Origin: CALVGQ01 sp964370435
GTDB taxonomy: Bacteria; Bacillota_I; Bacilli_A; Erysipelotrichales; Erysipelotrichaceae
NCBI GenBank assembly: GCA_964370435.1
Contig: CAYJJG010000033.1
Coordinates: 1 to 8,506, forward strand
Direction: 5' to 3'
Length of the DNA stretch: 8,506 bases
The notes beneath the pieces were generated by a model, which worked only from the letters and a program-made list of their open reading frames with translations, did not search any database and was not told where the DNA came from. Below are positions 5,462-8,506 of the stretch, piece after piece (the first letter of the stretch is position 1; every line of letters begins with the position of its first letter). The translations under genes and the position numbers were made by a program.

Positions 5462-6311
5462 GATGTACCTCTTTCTTAATGGCTTGTACTAAATCAGCTA
5501 AACTTAATACTTCGCCATCAATATTAATCCCTTTATCTTGAAGTAATTTCTTAGTTTGAATTACAGCTGGAGGAATAATATTAATTTCTTCTAATAAGTC
5601 TGTATCTTTAAAAAATGATGCGCAGCTCAAATGAGTAAATACTTTACCCTTTTTCATCACTACTACTTCGTCACAATAATTTAATACATGTTCCATATCA
5701 TGCGTTACAATTAATACTGTCTTATTTAGCTCTTTATTTAATTTCATAAATAAAGTCATCATTTGTTTTGCCCCTTGAGGATCTAGTCCTGCAGTAGGCT
5801 CATCAAGTACTAGCACTTCTGGATTCATTGCTAAAATCCCTGCAATAGCTACTCTTCTTTTTTGCCCGCCTGATAAATCAAGCGGACTTCGTTCATAATA
5901 ACTTTCATCCATTCCTACTAACGCTAGTGCTTCCTTCGCTTTTTTATTAGCTGTATCTTCATCATCATTAAAATTTTTAGGCCCAAAAGCAACATCTTTT
6001 AAGATTGTTTCTTCAAAAAGCTGATATTCTGGAAACTGAAAAACTAAGCCTACTTGTTTTCTTAGACTCTTTAATTTTTCTGCTTTTTCGTCTGCACTAA
6101 TAACTCGATCTAATATTTCTAGTTTACCTGATGTCGGCAAAAGTAAAGCGTTTAAATGTTGCACCAAGGTTGACTTACCACTACCAGTTTCTCCAACAAT
6201 GGCAGTAACTTTACCAAGCTTTATATTTAAATTAACACCCTTTAAAGCGGTATATGAAAATGGTGTATTGAGAGAATAAATATATTCTATTTCTTTAAAT
6301 TGTATTGACAT
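5454..6311 (-). CDS. ecfA2: ECF transporter ATP-binding protein EcfA2
   Basis: The 285-residue ABC ATPase has Walker A GETGSGKST (40-48), the Q-loop glutamine at 92 in FQFPEYQLFE, signature LSGGQKRRVAIAG (146-158), Walker B VLVLDEP with catalytic E171, and switch histidine H204 in VTHD. The FQFPE Q-loop sequence and NTPF near the N-terminus are typical of EcfA2 rather than EcfA1. It forms a heterodimer with EcfA1 that powers ECF importers through EcfT. The start overlaps the ecfA1 coding region by 25 bases and has a GGTGA site inside ecfA1; the stop overlaps the ecfT start. Confidence 0.96.
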   Translation of the reverse strand: MSIQFKEIEYIYSLNTPFSYTALKGVNLNIKLGKVTAIVGETGSGKSTLVQHLNALLLPTSGKLEILDRVISADEKAEKLKSLRKQVGLVFQFPEYQLFEETILKDVAFGPKNFNDDEDTANKKAKEALALVGMDESYYERSPLDLSGGQKRRVAIAGILAMNPEVLVLDEPTAGLDPQGAKQMMTLFMKLNKELNKTVLIVTHDMEHVLNYCDEVVVMKKGKVFTHLSCASFFKDTDLLEEINIIPPAVIQTKKLLQDKGINIDGEVLSLADLVQAIKKEVHHG

Positions 6312-7114
6312 AATGCATTCACCATCCCTTCGATACTAAGATTTATAGGCAAAGTAATTCCTTCCTTAATCAATTCATTTCTAAGTTTAAGACTAAAAGG
6401 AATATCCAACTTTAAATCAACCAATTGTTGCTCATTCAAAAGTACTTCTTCTGGCTTTCCTTGCATTACTACTTTGCCTTCATCCATGACAATTACATAA
6501 TCACTTTTGACAACTTCTTCAATATCGTGAGTAATTGAAATTAAAGTAATCTTACCTTCTTTATGGAGTGTTCTAATCATTTGATTGATTTCTTCTTTAC
6601 CTTGGGGATCTAACATACTCGTGCTCTCATCAAAAATCAATATCTCGGGTGCCATCGCTAAAACCCCAGCAATCGCAACACGTTGCTTTTGTCCACCACT
6701 TAGTTTTGTTGGCTCATGTTCTAAAAAATCTTCCATATGCACTCGTGTCGCAAATTCAACAATTATATCATCCATTAAATGTTGTTCAACACAGTGGTTT
6801 TCTAAACCAAACGCAATATCATCACGTACTGTAGTTCCAATAAACTGATTATCTGGATTTTGAAAAACAATACCCACTTTTGAGCGAATACGTTGAAGAT
6901 TCTCTAAATTCAATTGTAATCCGTCAATCGTGATAGTCCCGGATTTTTTCGCCAATAAACCTATTATAAGCTTCGCTATCGTTGATTTGCCACTGCCGTT
7001 ATGTCCGATTATCGTTGTATAGCTTCCCTTCTCTACCGCAAAGGAAACATTGTCTACAGCATTTACCTCCTGATCATAGGAAAACACTAAATTATTACAT
7101 TCTATATGTTTCAA
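6287..7114 (-). CDS. ecfA1: ECF transporter ATP-binding protein EcfA1
   Basis: The 275-residue ABC ATPase is the first gene of the ecfA1-ecfA2-ecfT-truA run. Counted from the chosen start it has Walker A GHNGSGKST (37-45), the Q-loop glutamine at 85 in FQNPDNQFIG, signature LSGGQKQRVAIAG (138-150), Walker B ILIFDES with E163, and switch histidine H196 in ITHD. FQNPDNQF and DES in place of DEP are characteristic of EcfA1. I place the start at the TTG at 7112-7114: AAGGAG (7123-7128) lies 8 bases upstream of it. The in-frame GTG at 7121-7123 overlaps that Shine-Dalgarno sequence and cannot use it, so the 278-residue version is less likely. A promoter lies about 70 bases upstream. Confidence 0.95.
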   Translation of the reverse strand: MKHIECNNLVFSYDQEVNAVDNVSFAVEKGSYTTIIGHNGSGKSTIAKLIIGLLAKKSGTITIDGLQLNLENLQRIRSKVGIVFQNPDNQFIGTTVRDDIAFGLENHCVEQHLMDDIIVEFATRVHMEDFLEHEPTKLSGGQKQRVAIAGVLAMAPEILIFDESTSMLDPQGKEEINQMIRTLHKEGKITLISITHDIEEVVKSDYVIVMDEGKVVMQGKPEEVLLNEQQLVDLKLDIPFSLKLRNELIKEGITLPINLSIEGMVNALCQYNLKK

Positions 7115-7183
7115 ATCTATCACTCCTTATTAATATAAAACCTTATAAATATAAGTTAAAAGTACATTTTTAGTCACTTATCA

Positions 7184-7211
7184 ATTATACCGCTAATTTC
7201 TTAAAAGTAAA
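7184..7211 (-). promoter_or_regulatory. Promoter of the ecfA1-ecfA2-ecfT-truA operon
   Basis: On the - strand TATAAT (7184-7189) lies 16 bp downstream of TTTACT (7206-7211). The start site would be near 7177, leaving a leader of about 60 bases rich in A and T with no obvious riboswitch. It sits between a terminator and ecfA1, so the operon starts here. Confidence 0.7.
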
Positions 7212-7222
7212 GCACAAGGCAT

Positions 7223-7248
7223 AAAAAAAGAGACGCTGTTGGTCTCTT
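7223..7248 (-). terminator. Intrinsic terminator after the membrane-anchored protein gene
   Basis: On the - strand the stem AAGAGAC/GTCTCTT with a 7-base loop runs into seven T residues, two bases after the stop codon. It separates this gene from the ecf operon. Confidence 0.92.
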
Positions 7249-7250
7249 AA

Positions 7251-7811
7251 TTAGGCTAATTTTTCAACGTTAAATCCTTCATATTCACCCTTGTAACCTG
7301 CTACTATGTTCGCTACTAAAAAGATATTATCTAGGAAATTACTATCCTTTATACTAACCTCTTTATAGGCAAGCACAACATTTTCTTCGCTAGCTTCACG
7401 AATTTGGAATCCTTCATTTTTAATCCATTTTACATAGGCTGCTAAGTTTTCGACCAATGGGAATTTTGCAACATGGACAATATTGATTTTTTCTTTAGGT
7501 TTGATTTTTGATTTTAATTCTTCATAATACTCAAAAGCTTGTAACACTACCACATCTTCTAAATAAGGATAATTTGACAATACTTTTTCTAAACTTTCGC
7601 GCACTTCACTATCCAAAGTTTCTAGAATACATACCTCTTCTTGAAATGAAGGCATATCTTTTACTTCATCAATATGGTTACTATCTAATTTAATCATTTT
7701 TATTTCATTTTGATCAACTTGTTCAAGTGCTTTTTCTTCTTTTATTTTTTTTGCTACAAAATAAGCAGTTGCTCCTGCAGCGATTGCTAATAACGGGATT
7801 AATTTTTTCAT
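7251..7811 (-). CDS. Membrane-anchored protein with an RraB-like C-terminal domain
   Basis: I do not recognise a named orthologue. The 186-residue product begins MKK and has one hydrophobic segment at about 4-20 (LIPLLAIAAGATAYFVA) followed by KKIKEEK, so it is most likely a single-pass anchor with a soluble body. Residues 109-186 follow the strand-helix-strand-strand-helix order of RraB (regulator of RNase E activity B): INIVHVAKFP, ENLAAYVKWIKNEGFQIRE, NVVLAYKEV, and GYKGEYEGFNVE, where RraB proteins have a GGEYDGW-like end. This is similarity by eye, not a proven relationship. The start is the ATG at 7809-7811, 5 bases after AGAGGTGA; the GTG three codons upstream is part of that ribosome binding site. 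The gene lies 32 bases after the methyltransferase gene with no clear promoter between, so they are probably cotranscribed. Confidence 0.7.
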   Translation of the reverse strand: MKKLIPLLAIAAGATAYFVAKKIKEEKALEQVDQNEIKMIKLDSNHIDEVKDMPSFQEEVCILETLDSEVRESLEKVLSNYPYLEDVVVLQAFEYYEELKSKIKPKEKINIVHVAKFPLVENLAAYVKWIKNEGFQIREASEENVVLAYKEVSIKDSNFLDNIFLVANIVAGYKGEYEGFNVEKLA

Positions 7812-7843
7812 AATATTCACCTCTAATATTAGTTTACCACAAT

Positions 7844-8434
7844 TTATTTATTTTTTATACTAACTATCGCAACCCCATCACCAATTTCTTTATAAAATTG
7901 TACATCATAGCAATCATTTTCAAGAATTTCATCGCGGAATTTGCGGATTTTTTTTACTAATTGTCGAGTATTACGAGATTTTGCAAGTCCTGGATCATCA
8001 ACCATGCCATGAAATTCTAGGTTATCAAAAAAATAAATTCCTTTATCACTTAGATTATTTTCAAAAAAATCCATGTAACGACGATACTGACTTTTAGCAG
8101 CATCAATAAAAATTAAATCATACTTTACATCACTCTTAAACATTAAAGCATCACCAAGATGAACTTTAATCTGCCCAGATAAGTTAGCATGTTCAATGTT
8201 TAATATAGCTTGTTGATACCTTTCTTCATCTATTTCTAGTGTATCAATAGTAATATCATCACTAATGGATGCCATCATAATCGATGAATATCCTATAGCA
8301 GTACCTACTTCTAAAATACTTTTAATTTGATATTTATTGATTGTCTCGAGCAAAAAAGAGATACCTTCCTCTAACATAATAGGAACATCCTTAGCTTCAG
8401 CGTACTCCTTCATCTTTTGAATATGACTCATCAT
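7844..8434 (-). CDS. O-methyltransferase, YrrM/TrmR type
   Basis: The 196-residue product is a class I SAM-dependent methyltransferase of the O-methyltransferase family 3. It has the SAM-binding LEVGTAIGYSS (41-51), an acidic residue after strand 2 in TLEIDEERY (65-73), GDAL (94-97), and metal-ligand motifs IDAAKSQY (110-117) and FDN (136-138), so D111, D137 and N138 could bind a divalent cation. The Bacillus relative YrrM/TrmR methylates 5-hydroxyuridine at the tRNA wobble position; KEYAEAKDVPIM near the start matches its N-terminal region, but about 25 residues that precede this in the Bacillus protein are absent. The frame has a stop 9 bases upstream of the start, so no longer form is possible. 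AAGGTGG lies 4 bases before the first ATG and 7 before the second ATG, which immediately follows; either could be used. A terminator ends only 17 bases upstream. Confidence 0.88.
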   Translation of the reverse strand: MMSHIQKMKEYAEAKDVPIMLEEGISFLLETINKYQIKSILEVGTAIGYSSIMMASISDDITIDTLEIDEERYQQAILNIEHANLSGQIKVHLGDALMFKSDVKYDLIFIDAAKSQYRRYMDFFENNLSDKGIYFFDNLEFHGMVDDPGLAKSRNTRQLVKKIRKFRDEILENDCYDVQFYKEIGDGVAIVSIKNK

Positions 8435-8451
8435 TACACCACCTTAATATT

Positions 8452-8478
8452 AAAAAAGAGATATCTAAGTGATATCTC
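8452..8478 (-). terminator. Intrinsic terminator upstream of the methyltransferase gene
   Basis: On the - strand GAGATATC pairs perfectly with GATATCTC around a 5-base loop and runs into six T residues. It would end the transcription unit entering from the right edge, probably an rRNA operon. Its T-tract ends 17 bases before the next start codon, so it could instead act as an attenuator. Confidence 0.85.
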
Positions 8479-8481
8479 CAT

Positions 8482-8506
8482 GAACCCGGCAACGAGCTAT
8501 CTTGAC
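8482..8506 (-). rRNA. Probable 3' end of a 5S rRNA gene, cut by the window edge
   Basis: On the - strand the last bases read GTCAAGATAGCTCGTTGCC then GGGTT, which resembles the 3' end of bacterial 5S rRNA (GUGAGAGUAGGACGCYGCC-like) and is followed within a few bases by a strong terminator, as expected at the end of an rRNA operon. Only about 25 bases are visible, so the call is tentative. Confidence 0.45.

Noticed and set aside
6585..7173. Three + strand open frames opposite ecfA1
   Set aside because: They are antisense to conserved ABC ATPase motifs and have no recognisable domain or ribosome binding site.
7508..7693. A + strand frame opposite the RraB-like gene
   Set aside because: It is antisense to the better supported - strand gene, which has a ribosome binding site, membrane anchor and terminator.
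1..8506. CRISPR array
   Set aside because: No regularly spaced short repeats were found; the only direct repeat is the single pair of 44-bp copies.

Overview
This window looks like chromosomal DNA from a low-GC Gram-positive bacterium (Bacillota). The evidence is AT-rich coding sequence, strong AGGAGG-type ribosome binding sites, intrinsic terminators with T-tracts, TTG and GTG start codons, and the ecfA1-ecfA2-ecfT-truA-rplM-rpsI gene order with an L13-type mRNA leader. An Erysipelotrichia-like relative is a guess from general style and is not demonstrated.

Left edge (1-118): a complete tRNA-Ala(UGC) with encoded CCA on the + strand, followed at once by an intrinsic terminator. From 119 to about 1590 the DNA is a graveyard. 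It holds the C-terminal part of a ClbS/DfsB-like (DUF1706) gene, frameshifted at an A9 run and missing its N-terminus. It also holds the C-terminal half of an EcsC-like gene on the - strand, frameshifted by one base, a short + strand reading frame with an internal stop, and a perfect 16-bp inverted repeat of unknown function. One intact accessory gene follows (1591-2784). It encodes an AAA+ ATPase with a C-terminal DUF4143 domain and has its own extended -10 promoter, which overlaps a large and unusually regular inverted repeat that looks like a twin operator. Its own terminator closes the unit. The segment holding the EcsC-like remnant and the ATPase is bracketed by two 44-bp, 95% identical copies of the rpsI terminator region, so it behaves like an accessory insert downstream of the ribosomal genes.

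The centre and right (2920-7114) form a conserved - strand core block. ecfA1-ecfA2-ecfT encode the two ATPases and the transmembrane coupling subunit of the shared energy module for ECF vitamin/micronutrient importers. They overlap or abut and run straight into truA (tRNA pseudouridine synthase). After truA, a consensus sigma-A promoter and an L13-type leader drive rplM-rpsI (ribosomal proteins L13 and S9). A separate promoter precedes ecfA1, and the rplQ/rpoA genes that often precede this block are not here.

Upstream on the - strand (7251-8434) lie a short membrane-anchored protein whose C-terminal domain resembles the RraB fold, and an O-methyltransferase of the YrrM/TrmR type. At the right edge there is a - strand terminator 17 bp before the methyltransferase start codon. 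It is preceded by what looks like the 3' end of a 5S rRNA gene, so this gene probably sits directly behind an rRNA operon.

The points most worth following are the duplicated terminator around the accessory insert, the nested dyad operator of the ATPase, the membrane-anchored RraB-like protein, and the methyltransferase placed immediately after a terminator.
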